From positions 1 to 64,000 of the forward strand of contig NZ_LYPB01000043.1 of the NCBI RefSeq assembly GCF_001653565.1: 64,000 nucleotides of DNA, written 5' to 3'. The DNA is from Paenibacillus oryzisoli. Lineage in GTDB: Bacteria; Bacillota; Bacilli; Paenibacillales; NBRC-103111. Positions within the stretch are counted from its first letter, which is position 1; each line of letters starts with the position of its first letter. The position numbers and the translations under genes are program-made. Shown here piece by piece: positions 42,551 through 52,455 of the stretch. The notes beneath the pieces were generated by a model. It was not told where the DNA came from, searched no databases, and saw only the letters and a program-made list of their open reading frames with translations.

Positions 42551-44278
42551 TCATACCCTTGCTTTCTTATTTTTTGCCATGGTAAGCATTTCTCCGGCAT
42601 GATGAAGCGTAGTTTCTGTCACTTCAACACCGCCAAGCATCCTCGCCAGCTCTTCAATACGGCCAGCATCTGGCATATCTTGAACACGCGTAAACGTCCG
42701 CTCTTGATCCACTTCTTTCCGAATATAGAAATGAACATCTGCAAAGCTTGCAACTTGCGGTAAATGCGTTATGGAGAAGACTTGACAACTTTGCGAAAGA
42801 ACGGACATTTTCTCAGCAATCGCTTGTGCCGCTCGTCCACTTACCCCGGTATCCACCTCATCAAATACGAGAACCGGAATTTGGTCAATTCGTGCAAATA
42901 TCGCCTTCATTGCGAGCATAATACGGGAGAGCTCTCCACCCGAAGCTATTTTACTTAATCCACGCAGCGGTTCCCCTGGGTTAGGTGCCATAAGGAACTC
43001 AACCTGGTCAATTCCTTGTCTGGAGAAGCGAACCTTGTTACCGTCCACCTCGACACCGCGGTCATCGATAATATGAGCGATCTGAACTCGGAACTGTGTT
43101 CGTTCCATTTGGAGATCACGTAATTCATGTTCGATTTGCGCAGAAAGATCACTTGCGATGCCCTTGCGCAGATTTGACAGGTCTAGAGCATGAATACCGA
43201 TTTGTTTCTCTGCTAGTACTAGCTTCTCTTCTAATTTACGAATAATTTCATCTTTATTTTCAATCGTATCGACTTCATTCTTGATCTTCTCTAAGTAAGC
43301 AAGAATCTCTTTAATATTCTCTCCATATTTTCGACGCAGAGACGTAATGGTATCTAATCTTTGTTCAATGAAATCTAGACGTGAAGAATTGAATTCAATA
43401 CTGTCGCGATAATCTCTAATTTGGTACGCGGCATCTTCTAATTGATAAAACGCGGATTGCGCTTGCTCAAGAATCGGCGTCAAATTCGTAGGGTCAAGTT
43501 GAACGATATCCTGAAGTCGGGATACGGCCTTGCCAGCAGCGTCGAGTCCTCGATTCGTCGCATAGAGAAAATCATAAGCTTCAGACGAGCTTTGATACAA
43601 TTTCTCGGCATTCGCTAATTTGCGCTTCTCCTCCGCCAAGGATTCATCTTCGCCTAATTTCAGCTTAGCTGACGATATCTCTTCAATTTGAAACCGATAT
43701 AGATCTAACATTTGCAGCGCCTGCTTGCTCGTTTCTTGAAGATCATTCAGTTCTTTCTGGAGCTTCATATACTGATCATAGCTAGCTTGATACGTCTTTT
43801 TCGCCGACGCGATTTCGTCATCCCCGAACAAATCCAGTGAATGAATGTGCTCGTCCACATGAAGCAGAGATTGATGTTCATGCTGGCCATGGATATTAAC
43901 GAGCCACTCCCCTGTCTTACGGAGCATCGTCATATTCACAAGCTGCCCATTGATTCGACTTGAACTCTTGCCTGTCGCCGTAATTTCACGACGAATGATC
44001 AGATGCTCGGAAGCATCCGATTCAATCCCAAACTCTGTAAGCGTATGCCAAACCGGATGAGAAGCAGGCAAGTCGAACATGGCTTCAATCTCAGCTTTAT
44101 CTGCACCATATCGAACTAATTCCGAAGAGCCTCTCCCACCGACAATTAATGTTAACGCATCTATGATAATCGATTTCCCAGCGCCAGTTTCCCCTGTAAG
44201 GACATGAAAACCTGCTTTAAACCGAATATGTACATGTTCAATAACGGCTAAATTGCGAATTGAAAGTTCTGTAAGCAT
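42551..44278 (-). CDS. recN: DNA repair protein RecN
   Basis: RecN is an SMC-like ATPase acting in double-strand break repair. The 575 residues show Walker A GETGAGKS, a central coiled coil (about residues 150-370), the signature GGELSRIMLAMK and Walker B VLVFDEVDTGVSG. It sits between spoIVB and argR as in Bacillus. Confidence 0.97.
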   Translation of the reverse strand: MLTELSIRNLAVIEHVHIRFKAGFHVLTGETGAGKSIIIDALTLIVGGRGSSELVRYGADKAEIEAMFDLPASHPVWHTLTEFGIESDASEHLIIRREITATGKSSSRINGQLVNMTMLRKTGEWLVNIHGQHEHQSLLHVDEHIHSLDLFGDDEIASAKKTYQASYDQYMKLQKELNDLQETSKQALQMLDLYRFQIEEISSAKLKLGEDESLAEEKRKLANAEKLYQSSSEAYDFLYATNRGLDAAGKAVSRLQDIVQLDPTNLTPILEQAQSAFYQLEDAAYQIRDYRDSIEFNSSRLDFIEQRLDTITSLRRKYGENIKEILAYLEKIKNEVDTIENKDEIIRKLEEKLVLAEKQIGIHALDLSNLRKGIASDLSAQIEHELRDLQMERTQFRVQIAHIIDDRGVEVDGNKVRFSRQGIDQVEFLMAPNPGEPLRGLSKIASGGELSRIMLAMKAIFARIDQIPVLVFDEVDTGVSGRAAQAIAEKMSVLSQSCQVFSITHLPQVASFADVHFYIRKEVDQERTFTRVQDMPDAGRIEELARMLGGVEVTETTLHHAGEMLTMAKNKKARV

Positions 44279-44293
44279 GAACGCCTCCTGATT

Positions 44294-44743
44294 TTAAGAT
44301 AATAAGGACATGACTTCATTTACAAAAGTTACACTATTCTCTTTCCCGCGGCAAATCACAAGTATCGTATCATCGCCACAGATTGTTCCCATAACGCCAT
44401 TCCACTCCAAATTATCAACTAACGCACAAATCGTATTCGCTGTGCCTGGCAAGCATTTCATCACAACCAAATTATCCGTGTAATCTATGGAGACAAAATG
44501 GTCACTTAAAGCCCGGCGAAGCCTCTGCATGGGATTGAATCGTTGATCTGCCGGCATGGAATATTTGTACCTGCCATCATCAAGCGGAACTTTAATAAGA
44601 TGGAGTTCTTTGATATCTCTTGAAACGGTTGCTTGTGTGACATGGAATCCAGCCGCGCGAAGCGCCTCAACTAGTTCATCCTGTGTTTCAATCTCATGAT
44701 TGGTAATAATTTCTCTGATTTTTACATGCCTTTGACCTTTCAT
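44294..44743 (-). CDS. argR: Arginine repressor ArgR/AhrC
   Basis: The 149-residue regulator of arginine synthesis and breakdown has an N-terminal winged helix ([39 protein letters not shown]) and the arginine-binding hexamer domain ([14 protein letters not shown]). Its end is 15 bases before recN. Confidence 0.96.
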   Translation of the reverse strand: MKGQRHVKIREIITNHEIETQDELVEALRAAGFHVTQATVSRDIKELHLIKVPLDDGRYKYSMPADQRFNPMQRLRRALSDHFVSIDYTDNLVVMKCLPGTANTICALVDNLEWNGVMGTICGDDTILVICRGKENSVTFVNEVMSLLS

Positions 44744-44745
44744 CC

Positions 44746-45198
44746 TTACACCTCTATGTGAAAAGTGATTTTTTTGATTTTACTAACGGCCATATCAACG
44801 TAAAGGATACCTTGGGCCTCAGGATAAATGAGGGTGTAGGGCAGCAGCATATCACGCACAGCGCTACCGGTCATCTCTAGAGGCTTACGATCTCTCGCCA
44901 CCTTCACCAGATACACATCATCTTCCTTTTGCACAAAATAATCAATAAACAAGCGGCTTTCCAGGTGGTCTCTCTCGCTAATGGTTATTGAAATTGGGAT
45001 TTTGGTCTTACCTGCAAATACTTCGAATCCTGCGCCTTCAAGCAGATCAACTACATCATCCTCGGGGATATTCGCATGCCTTGGAATACGCCCTCTTCTA
45101 CGGCTTGCCCCTGTAGACCATTTCTGAAATCGCCAAATAACGAAACAAACTACAACGATAAGGATTAACAAAATGACTCTTACATCGCCTTGTTCCAT
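44746..45198 (-). CDS. Membrane-anchored protein with a nuclease-like C-terminal half
   Basis: The 150-residue product has one N-terminal membrane helix (about 7-23) followed by a basic stretch ([14 protein letters not shown]). A soluble half contains [20 protein letters not shown] and GILYVDM. The Asp-x-Val-Lys spacing recalls the core of PD-(D/E)xK nucleases, without a full active site that I can see. Function unknown. The ATG at 45198 follows GAGGTG; a GTG three codons earlier is possible. Confidence 0.65.
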   Translation of the reverse strand: MEQGDVRVILLILIVVVCFVIWRFQKWSTGASRRRGRIPRHANIPEDDVVDLLEGAGFEVFAGKTKIPISITISERDHLESRLFIDYFVQKEDDVYLVKVARDRKPLEMTGSAVRDMLLPYTLIYPEAQGILYVDMAVSKIKKITFHIEV

Positions 45199-45254
45199 GT
45201 CCTTCACCTCGCCATAGTATTCGCGAATCCGGAATGGAAATCCTTTCTTCTAAG

Positions 45255-45302
45255 TGAAAAACCCATCTCTGGGCCGCAAAAGGCGTTCTCAAAGATGAGT
45301 TT
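45255..45302 (-). terminator. Terminator downstream of the TlyA-like gene
   Basis: Minus strand: AAACTCATCT / AGATGGGTTT stem (two G-T pairs) with a long loop that holds a second small stem, and TTTTTC after it. It touches the stop codon. Confidence 0.6.
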
Positions 45303-46131
45303 ATTTTCCATGCAATTTCTGAGACTCTTTAACCGTCCCAGCAATAAGGGCTTTGATTGTAGCAGGTGTTGCCATCGACTCTTCCTTCTCATCACTTGAC
45401 CAGTACGCAAGAAATTCAATGTTCCCTTCTCCACCAGTGATTGGGGAATAAGTCAGTCCTTTCAAACGTAAGCCGAGCTCCTCTGCAAAGGAAAGAACCG
45501 TGGTAAGTACATCAATATGTACTTCCGTATCCCGAACGACGCCTGACTTCCCAACCTTCTCTCGGCCAGCTTCGAATTGCGGCTTAATCAGCGCAACAAC
45601 ATGACCCTGATTTCCTAAGATTTCTTTCAGTGGAGGCAAGATGATGCGAAGTGAAATGAACGAAACATCAATGCTTGCAAAAGTAGGTCTTGGACCCCCA
45701 AGATCCTCCAATTTCGTGTATCGGAAATTCGTTCGCTCCATGACATGAACCCGCTCGTCATTGCGCAGCGACCAATCCAATTGATTGTAGCCCACATCAA
45801 CGGCATAGACGGAAGCCGCACCATTTTGCAGCGCACAATCCGTGAACCCGCCAGTAGAAGCGCCAATATCCAACATAACAGCATCATGCAAGTCGATTTC
45901 AAAATGTTTTAAGGCTTTCTCCAGCTTTAGGCCGCCACGACTGACGTAAGGATGCAGCGCACCCTTCACTTTCAGCACGGCTTTCCGACTGATCTTCATC
46001 CCAGCCTTATCAACTGGCTCTTCATCCGCAAAAACAAGGCCTGCCATAATGGCGGCCTTTGCCTTTTCTCTACTTTCAAAATAACCTTGTTCAAGTAGCA
46101 ATAAGTCTAATCGTTCTTTATCCGAGGACAT
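45301..46131 (-). CDS. tlyA: TlyA-family rRNA 2'-O-methyltransferase (YqxC-like)
   Basis: The 276-residue protein has an S4 RNA-binding domain (RLDLLLLEQGYFESREKAKA) and a FtsJ-type methyltransferase domain (VMLDIGASTGGFTDCALQNG; SVYAVDVGYNQLDW; IALIKPQFEA-like VALIKPQFEAG). In Mycobacterium TlyA methylates 16S and 23S rRNA; in Bacillus the homologue is called YqxC. The ATG at 46131 is 13 bases from AGGAG; a longer TTG-started frame has no binding site. Confidence 0.9.
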   Translation of the reverse strand: MSSDKERLDLLLLEQGYFESREKAKAAIMAGLVFADEEPVDKAGMKISRKAVLKVKGALHPYVSRGGLKLEKALKHFEIDLHDAVMLDIGASTGGFTDCALQNGAASVYAVDVGYNQLDWSLRNDERVHVMERTNFRYTKLEDLGGPRPTFASIDVSFISLRIILPPLKEILGNQGHVVALIKPQFEAGREKVGKSGVVRDTEVHIDVLTTVLSFAEELGLRLKGLTYSPITGGEGNIEFLAYWSSDEKEESMATPATIKALIAGTVKESQKLHGK

Positions 46132-46164
46132 ATCTGATGTGTTGCTCCTATTCAAAATCGGTTA

Positions 46165-48057
46165 CTAGGCCTTCGCACGCAGGACCTTGCGAGGAACTAG
46201 CTTCTTCACTTCGGTAATCAAGTGGTGGGCAGTTAACCCCACTTCTTCGCGTTGTTCAGTCACACTGCCATGCTCTACGAAGTAGTCTTGAATTCCCATT
46301 ACTTCAACTTGCCCACCAACAATACGTTTCTCCGCGTAAAATTCCAATACCGCACTTCCGAAACCACCTTGGATTGAACCCTCTTCCATGGTGATGACTG
46401 GTATTGATTCCTTAGCTAACTGTAGCAGATATGATTCATCCAATGGTTTAATAAATCTTGCATTCACGACTCGAAGTTCAATACCCTCTTGGGCAAGCTG
46501 AGCTGCTGCTTCCTCCGCCACTTGAACCATAGGTCCAACAGCAAGAACTGCAGCATATTGACCTTCACGTACAGTTTCCCAAGTACCAAGCGGAATTGCC
46601 TTAGGACCCTCATCAATGGAAGCACCCGTACCATTAATACGCGGATACCGATACGCGATCGGGCCATCATTATATTCAAGCGCCGTTTGCATCATATCGC
46701 GCAATTCCTTCTCATCCTTCGGCATCATCAAGACCATGTTAGGAATTGTTCGGAGGAATGAAATATCATACACCCCTTGATGTGTTTCGCCATCTGGACC
46801 AACGAAGCCAGCACGATCAATCGCGAAGGTAACATTCAATTTAGGACGACATATATCATGCACAACTTGATCATACGCACGCTGCAAGAACGTTGAATAT
46901 ACGGCGAATACCGGCTTCAAGCCTTCACTTGCGAGTCCTGCACATAATGTAGCCGCATGTTGCTCCGCGATACCAACATCAATCATTCGATTCGGGAATT
47001 GCTTCGCAAATTTCATTAACCCGGATCCACCTGGCATGGCAGGTGTCACGGCAACTACACGAGAATCCTTCTCGGCAAGCTCAATTAATGTATCGCCAAA
47101 AACTTGTGTATACATTGGCGGACCTGAGGACTTCAGCACTTGACCTGATTCCATTTTGTATGGCCCTAAGCCATGCCAAGTATGAGAGTCGTTCTCTGCA
47201 GGTTTATACCCTTTACCCTTAGTCGTGACAATATGAATCAGTACAGGTCCTGCAACCTTCTCAGCCTGTTTCAACGTATCCATGAGCACTTGTAAGTTAT
47301 GTCCATCTACGGGACCGATATAAGTAAAACCTAGTTCTTCAAACCACACGCCATTCAAAACAAAATATTTAAGACTATCCTTCAGCTTCTCCGCTGTCTT
47401 AGCCAGCGTTCCGCCGATGGCAGGAATTTTCTTCAGTAAAAATTCGACTTCTTCTTTCGCTTTCAAATAATGACGATCTGAACGTATCTTGCTTAGATAA
47501 TTATGAAGAGCCCCTACGTTGGGCGCAATCGACATTTCATTGTCATTCAGAATGACTGTAATATTCTTCTTCTCGTGACCAATATGATTCATGGCTTCTA
47601 ATGCCATACCACCTGTAAGTGCACCATCACCGATAATGGCAACAACCTTGTTATGCTCGCCCTTGAGATCACGAGCCATCGCCATACCCATGGCAGCAGA
47701 AAGAGACGTACTGCTATGTCCCGCTTCCCAGACATCATGCTCGCTCTCGGAACGCTTAATAAACCCGCAAAGCCCTTTGTACTTACGCAAAGTATCAAAC
47801 TTGTCTTTACGTCCTGTCAGAATTTTGTGTACATACGCTTGGTGACCTACATCAAAAATCAATTTATCATACGGGCTGTGAAACATGGTGTGTAAAGCTA
47901 TCGTGAGTTCAACCACGCCTAAATTCGGGGCTAGATGTCCACCAGTAACGGAAAGCTTCTCAATAAGAAATTGACGGATTTCTCCTGCCAATTCTTCGAG
48001 CTCCGTTAAGGATAACCGCTTCAAATCTGCAGGCCGATTGATTTGTTCGAGCAGCAC
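46165..48057 (-). CDS. dxs: 1-deoxy-D-xylulose-5-phosphate synthase
   Basis: Dxs makes DXP from pyruvate and glyceraldehyde 3-phosphate, the first step of the non-mevalonate isoprenoid pathway. The 630 residues contain the thiamine-binding [15 protein letters not shown], the pyrimidine-domain [30 protein letters not shown] and [16 protein letters not shown]. It lies next to ispA, another isoprenoid gene. Confidence 0.97.
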   Translation of the reverse strand: MLLEQINRPADLKRLSLTELEELAGEIRQFLIEKLSVTGGHLAPNLGVVELTIALHTMFHSPYDKLIFDVGHQAYVHKILTGRKDKFDTLRKYKGLCGFIKRSESEHDVWEAGHSSTSLSAAMGMAMARDLKGEHNKVVAIIGDGALTGGMALEAMNHIGHEKKNITVILNDNEMSIAPNVGALHNYLSKIRSDRHYLKAKEEVEFLLKKIPAIGGTLAKTAEKLKDSLKYFVLNGVWFEELGFTYIGPVDGHNLQVLMDTLKQAEKVAGPVLIHIVTTKGKGYKPAENDSHTWHGLGPYKMESGQVLKSSGPPMYTQVFGDTLIELAEKDSRVVAVTPAMPGGSGLMKFAKQFPNRMIDVGIAEQHAATLCAGLASEGLKPVFAVYSTFLQRAYDQVVHDICRPKLNVTFAIDRAGFVGPDGETHQGVYDISFLRTIPNMVLMMPKDEKELRDMMQTALEYNDGPIAYRYPRINGTGASIDEGPKAIPLGTWETVREGQYAAVLAVGPMVQVAEEAAAQLAQEGIELRVVNARFIKPLDESYLLQLAKESIPVITMEEGSIQGGFGSAVLEFYAEKRIVGGQVEVMGIQDYFVEHGSVTEQREEVGLTAHHLITEVKKLVPRKVLRAKA

Positions 48058-48171
48058 GCTTGTTTCCTCACTTTCAATGTGAAAATACTAAGATTTCACT
48101 ATTATATCATATTATTGGGTAAATCGTGTGAAACTACCTTGCGATAAGGCATATTAATTGTATACGTATGT

Positions 48172-49080
48172 CTAATGATCCCGTTTCATCAGGTAATCTG
48201 CAATCTGAAGCAACCGTTCAGGGTTCGGTATATTGGATCGGATTAAGGCATCTTTGGCTTGATTCGTCAGCTCTTGTACTTTCTGCTCAGAAGCTTCCAT
48301 GCCGATAAAATAAGGGAATGTCACCTTCTGCTGTTTCTCATCGCTTTTCACAGGCTTACCCAGTTTCGCTTCATCGCCGATAATATCCAAAATATCATCT
48401 TGAATCTGAAAAGCTAATCCAAGTGCATGTCCAAATTCACTGAGCGCTTCCAATTGTGCCTCAGAAGCCCCTGCAACATGTCCACCAGCACGTAATGAAA
48501 ACACAATAAGATCACTTGTTTTGTGAGTATGAATATAAGTAAGCTCTTCTAGCTTGGTTATTCCTTGCTCGCCTAACATATCCGCTGCTTGGCCGCCAAC
48601 CATGCCACGGGCACCTGCAAACACGGCAAGCTCTTCGGAAATAGCCAGTACGCGCTCAGCGGGAACACCGAACTTTTTGTGAGATTGCGCAACGCAGAAG
48701 AAGGCGTGCGTCAGTAGCGCATCGCCAGCAAGAATTGCCATTGCTTCACCATATACTTTGTGATTCGTTAACTTGCCTCTTCGGTAATCATCATTATCCA
48801 TCGCTGGCAGATCATCATGAACTAATGAATAGGTATGCACCAATTCAATGGCCGTCGCAACAGGCATAGCAGATTCCAAGGAGCCCCCCAGCGATTCTGC
48901 AGCAGCTAGAACCATGATCGGACGCAGGCGTTTGCCGCCTGCCATTAACGAGTAGTCCATGGACTCACGTAACGAAGCAGGTACTTCCCATTCAGTTGGC
49001 AATGATTGACGCAGTGCGGCTTCAACCAGCTCAGCATGGGAAGCGATGTATGTATGAATAGTAGACGTCGTGTTATTCAA
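48172..49080 (-). CDS. ispA: Farnesyl diphosphate synthase (polyprenyl synthetase)
   Basis: The 302-residue chain elongation enzyme has the first aspartate-rich motif (VHDDLPAMDNDD), the second (FQIQDDILDI), and the GGKRLRP start. Residues before the first motif (THTYSLVHDD-like VHTYSLVHDD) fit a short-chain (C15) product. Two bases from xseB. Confidence 0.95.
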   Translation of the reverse strand: MNNTTSTIHTYIASHAELVEAALRQSLPTEWEVPASLRESMDYSLMAGGKRLRPIMVLAAAESLGGSLESAMPVATAIELVHTYSLVHDDLPAMDNDDYRRGKLTNHKVYGEAMAILAGDALLTHAFFCVAQSHKKFGVPAERVLAISEELAVFAGARGMVGGQAADMLGEQGITKLEELTYIHTHKTSDLIVFSLRAGGHVAGASEAQLEALSEFGHALGLAFQIQDDILDIIGDEAKLGKPVKSDEKQQKVTFPYFIGMEASEQKVQELTNQAKDALIRSNIPNPERLLQIADYLMKRDH

Positions 49081-49081
49081 A

Positions 49082-49333
49082 CTAATTCCCCTTATCTTCC
49101 AAGACAGGCTGGAAAGGCTTCCTTGTTACCCCAGCTTCACCTTCAACCAGCATCTCAATTTTCTTCTCCACTTGCTCCAGCTTCACGCCGCATATATGGG
49201 AGAGCCTTACACCTTCTTGATACAGTTCAATTGCTTTCTCTAGAGGAACGTCGCCGCTCTCCAGCTGACTTACGATACGCTCAAGCTGCTCGATTGCCAC
49301 TTCAAAACTTACTTCCGCTTCACTAGTTGACAT
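49082..49333 (-). CDS. xseB: Exodeoxyribonuclease VII small subunit
   Basis: The 83-residue XseB has the conserved FEVAIEQLERIVSQLESGDV and LEKAIELYQEGVRL. The ATG at 49333 overlaps the last codons of xseA, coupling the two subunits. ExoVII degrades single-stranded DNA from both ends. Confidence 0.95.
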   Translation of the reverse strand: MSTSEAEVSFEVAIEQLERIVSQLESGDVPLEKAIELYQEGVRLSHICGVKLEQVEKKIEMLVEGEAGVTRKPFQPVLEDKGN

Positions 49334-50690
49334 CCATGTTCGCCTCCATCCCCGAAACTTGACATTGTATTTTGCCGTCTTTAAGACGTATGGATAATCG
49401 ATCACCAAGTTTTACCTGGGAGATCGAACGAACGAGCTGTTTCTCTTCCTCATCATAAGCAAGGCTATACCCCCGCTGCATAACTTTCAGCGGGCTCAGT
49501 GCGTCCAGATGACGGACGCTGGATTGCCACTCCTGCTTCTTCGAGCGCAGGAGGGTCTGCATGGCCGTTAGCATCTGACGTTTAGACGTATCCAAACGTC
49601 GTCTCGCCATCACGGCCTGCTCGGTTGGATTAAAGCTGGATAAGCGACGCTCCAGCTTCAAACGGCGCTGCGCGAGCTCCGTGAGGCGCTGACGCATCCG
49701 GTAACCGAGCTGCTCCGCCAGCCGGTCGAGTCGCTCTGCAGGCTGCATCAGCAGCTGCCTGCGAGGGTTCGTCAGGAACGGCGAGCGCTTCGCGCGCTCG
49801 AGACGTTCCTGCTTGCGACGCAGGAGCTGCAGCAGCCCGTAATGCAGGCGCTGCGCCTGCTGCGAGAGCTGCTGCTTCAGCTCGAGGTGGTGCGGCACCG
49901 CGAGCTCGGCCGCCGCCGTAGGCGTCGGCGCTCTGAGATCGGCGACGAAGTCGGCGATCGTGAAGTCCGTCTCGTGGCCGACAGCCGAGATGATCGGGAC
50001 CGCGGAGGCTGCGATAGCCCGCGCGACGATCTCCTCGTTGAAGGCCCACAGCTCTTCCAGTGAGCCGCCGCCGCGGCCCACAATGAGCACGTCGGCTTCA
50101 CCGAGCCTGTTCATAGCTTCGATCGCCTTCACGATCGAAGGAGCAGCTTGCGTCCCCTGTACGAGGACAGGGTACAGCAAGATGGGGATCGACGGGAAGC
50201 GCCGCTGCAAAGTGATGATGACATCACGAATGGCGGCCCCCGTCGGAGATGTGATCACGCCAATCGCTCGCGGAAACCGAGGAATCGGTTTCTTGCGCTC
50301 TGGCGCGAATAGCCCTTCTATTTCGAGCTTCTTCTTCAGCTGCTCGAAAGCCATATACAAGCTGCCGATGCCATCAGGCTGCATCGCCGTTACATAGAAC
50401 TGATAAGCACCATCGCGCTCATACACGGAAATATTTCCGCGTGCAATGACTTTCGTGCCCTCTTTCGGGATAAATCCCAGCCTCTGATTATGCGATGCAA
50501 ACATGATGCTTTTGAGCCGACCGTCCGCATCCTTCAAAGTAAAATACATATGTCCACTAGAGTGATGTGTGAAATTTGAAATTTCGCCTCGCACCCACAC
50601 ATCTTGGAGTCGTGTGTCTCCTTCTAGTAATAGCTTAATGTAACGGTTTAAATCTTTGACGGATAAAATCTTGGTCTCATTTCTAGCCAT
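49323..50690 (-). CDS. xseA: Exodeoxyribonuclease VII large subunit
   Basis: The 455-residue XseA has an OB-fold (LQDVWVRGEISNFTHHSSGH), the catalytic domain (RGGGSLEELWAFNEE; SAVGHETDFTIADFVADLRA) and a coiled coil (about 255-400). The middle third, 49630-50110, has a GC content of about 70% and many short inverted repeats, unlike the rest of the gene. The protein stays in family. Confidence 0.95.
   Translation of the reverse strand: MARNETKILSVKDLNRYIKLLLEGDTRLQDVWVRGEISNFTHHSSGHMYFTLKDADGRLKSIMFASHNQRLGFIPKEGTKVIARGNISVYERDGAYQFYVTAMQPDGIGSLYMAFEQLKKKLEIEGLFAPERKKPIPRFPRAIGVITSPTGAAIRDVIITLQRRFPSIPILLYPVLVQGTQAAPSIVKAIEAMNRLGEADVLIVGRGGGSLEELWAFNEEIVARAIAASAVPIISAVGHETDFTIADFVADLRAPTPTAAAELAVPHHLELKQQLSQQAQRLHYGLLQLLRRKQERLERAKRSPFLTNPRRQLLMQPAERLDRLAEQLGYRMRQRLTELAQRRLKLERRLSSFNPTEQAVMARRRLDTSKRQMLTAMQTLLRSKKQEWQSSVRHLDALSPLKVMQRGYSLAYDEEEKQLVRSISQVKLGDRLSIRLKDGKIQCQVSGMEANMDVN
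49577..50140. repeat. GC-rich stretch with inverted repeats inside xseA
   Basis: Inverted repeats read by eye: 49577-49600 (7-bp arms), 49633-49658 (8-bp arms), 49782-49800 (7-bp arms, 5-base loop), 49807-49825 (6-bp arms), 49844-49860 (8-bp arms, 1-base centre) and 50117-50140 (9-bp arms, 6-base loop). GC is about 70% in 49861-49980. They are shorter and less dense than those in ribD. Confidence 0.6.
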
Positions 50691-50697
50691 AGGGCAA

Positions 50698-51564
50698 TTA
50701 TACGCTCACATTCGCTTGAGCTGCACGGCTAGCCGCGTCAACTGTGTTGCGAAGCAGCATCGTAATCGTCATTGGGCCAACACAACCTGGAACTGGTGTA
50801 ATGGCGCTTGCAATCTCTTTCACAGCTTCAAAATCAACATCGCCCGTTAATTTGCCGTCTGCAGGACGATTCATCCCAACGTCAATTACAACTGCCCCTG
50901 GTTTCACGTGGTTGGCTTTGATTAAATGTGCTTTCCCAACAGCTACAACAAGAATATCTGCTTGCTTAGTGATTTCTTCCATATTAGGTGTGCGGGAATG
51001 TACGATCGTAACCGTTGCATGCTCACGCAGCAACAGCATAGCCATCGGTTTACCGACAATGTTACTTCTGCCGACAACAACTGCATGTTTGCCTGCAATC
51101 GCTACGCCTGTCCGCTTAAGAATTTCAATAACGCCATGCGGCGTACAAGGCTTCATACCGTCTTTACCAATCATCAGGTTACCTACATTTATGGGGTGGA
51201 AGCAATCTACGTCCTTCGCTGGATCAATTTCATCAACAACAGCTTCTTCATTGATATGCTTAGGGAGTGGTGATTGAACAAGGATCCCGTTAATTCGATT
51301 ATTCGCATTAAAACCATGGATGAGTGCAATTAATTCTTCTTGTGTTGTTTCTTCAGGAAGACGGTGTACTTCGGAATAGATACCGACATCATCGCAAGCT
51401 TTCGCTTTGTTTCTTACATAAACTTGCGAAGCAGCATCTTCACCTACAATAACTACGACAAGACCTGGCTGGTTCCCCTGTGCTGTAAGAGCAGCTGCGT
51501 CAGATCTGATTTCCTCACGAATAGAGCTTACGAGTTCTTTCCCATTAATTACTTGCGCTGACAT
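50698..51564 (-). CDS. folD: Bifunctional methylenetetrahydrofolate dehydrogenase / cyclohydrolase
   Basis: FolD interconverts methylene-, methenyl- and formyl-tetrahydrofolate. The 288 residues show YVRNKAKACDDVGIYSEVHR (with the catalytic Lys), GILVQSPLPKHI, the NADP segment VVVGRSNIVGKPMAMLLL and PGCVGPMT near the end. A gap of 7 bases leads to xseA. Confidence 0.97.
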   Translation of the reverse strand: MSAQVINGKELVSSIREEIRSDAAALTAQGNQPGLVVVIVGEDAASQVYVRNKAKACDDVGIYSEVHRLPEETTQEELIALIHGFNANNRINGILVQSPLPKHINEEAVVDEIDPAKDVDCFHPINVGNLMIGKDGMKPCTPHGVIEILKRTGVAIAGKHAVVVGRSNIVGKPMAMLLLREHATVTIVHSRTPNMEEITKQADILVVAVGKAHLIKANHVKPGAVVIDVGMNRPADGKLTGDVDFEAVKEIASAITPVPGCVGPMTITMLLRNTVDAASRAAQANVSV

Positions 51565-51632
51565 GTTATTTCCCCCTTAGCCGTTTAAGCATTACCTGTA
51601 TGCAAAGTTAACTGTTCATGATTTAGATGAAT

Positions 51633-52094
51633 TTAATGTGTACGCACTACTTTTTCTTTCAGTTCGTCGATTTCTTTGATCATTTTCCCCAATACGCCAT
51701 TCACGAATTTCCCTGATTCATCTGTCCCATAATGCTTGGCCAAATCAATCGCCTCATTGACAACAACTTTTGGCGGAACATCATCACGATACAGCATCTC
51801 ATAAGCACCAAGTCGGAGAATTTCCCGATCGATGCGAGACAGCCTGTCCATTGCCCACCCCTTCAGATACTCTTCTAACAACTCGTCGATGCTTACTTTG
51901 TTCATGTAAGTTCCTTCAACAAGTTCAACAATGTAAACAGGATCTATCTTATCTCCGGAGAAATCCAACTGCGTTTCATTATCATGTTCGGCTTCATGAA
52001 TCGCAACTTGAACAGCCTCCTGAGGAGTAGCCTCATTCATTTGGATTTGGTATAAGCTTTGTATAGCAATTTCACGTGCAATTCTGCGTTTCAT
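51633..52094 (-). CDS. nusB: Transcription antitermination factor NusB
   Basis: NusB with NusE (S10) supports rRNA antitermination. The 153-residue all-helical protein has the N-terminal REIAIQSLYQIQMNE and the C-terminal PPKVVVNEAIDLAKHYGTDE followed by KFVNGVLGKM. Confidence 0.95.
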   Translation of the reverse strand: MKRRIAREIAIQSLYQIQMNEATPQEAVQVAIHEAEHDNETQLDFSGDKIDPVYIVELVEGTYMNKVSIDELLEEYLKGWAMDRLSRIDREILRLGAYEMLYRDDVPPKVVVNEAIDLAKHYGTDESGKFVNGVLGKMIKEIDELKEKVVRTH

Positions 52095-52181
52095 TCTGTT
52101 CCTCCTAAGCGCTTTGCTCCTGCTAAGCGACCTTCTCCTAAAAACTCTTTCTCCTAGTATACGTCAAATTGGATCCAATCC

Positions 52182-52215
52182 AAACAAAAAAATCCATGGA
52201 TGAACCAGGGATTTT
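52182..52215 (-). terminator. Terminator of the AmaP/DUF2273 genes
   Basis: Minus strand: AAAATCC / GGATTTT stem with a 14-base loop and T-run, starting at the DUF2273 stop codon. Confidence 0.55.
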
Positions 52216-52441
52216 AGCGAAACATTCTCCATTTTTGTGTGAGATAGCGCCAAATGTCTTCCAGCATGACGAAACTTTCTTTGCGATCCAGCTTATTTCC
52301 AACATAAAAGCCTACAAGAACGATAAATCCAAAGATCAACATATCCCAAAAACCAAAGAATAAATAGATGAAACCGAAAAATATTCCCGCTGTCACGCCA
52401 ATTACTTTGCCCCTATGGAACTCCCATAGTTCATTCCACAT
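52214..52441 (-). CDS. DUF2273 small membrane protein
   Basis: The 75-residue protein has two close membrane segments (GKVIGVTAGIFFGFIYLFFG and DMLIFGFIVLVGFYVGNKLD) and a basic C-terminal part. DUF2273 proteins occur with AmaP and Asp23 in Gram-positive envelope-stress modules. The ATG at 52441 is preceded by AGAGGTG; the frame upstream can start with a GTG. Confidence 0.8.
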   Translation of the reverse strand: MWNELWEFHRGKVIGVTAGIFFGFIYLFFGFWDMLIFGFIVLVGFYVGNKLDRKESFVMLEDIWRYLTQKWRMFR

Positions 52442-52455
52442 ATGTGGATTCACCT

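Noticed and set aside
49630..50063. Overlapping frames of 70-145 codons on both strands inside xseA
   Set aside because: They follow from few stop codons in GC-rich DNA; the xseA frame itself is continuous and matches its family.
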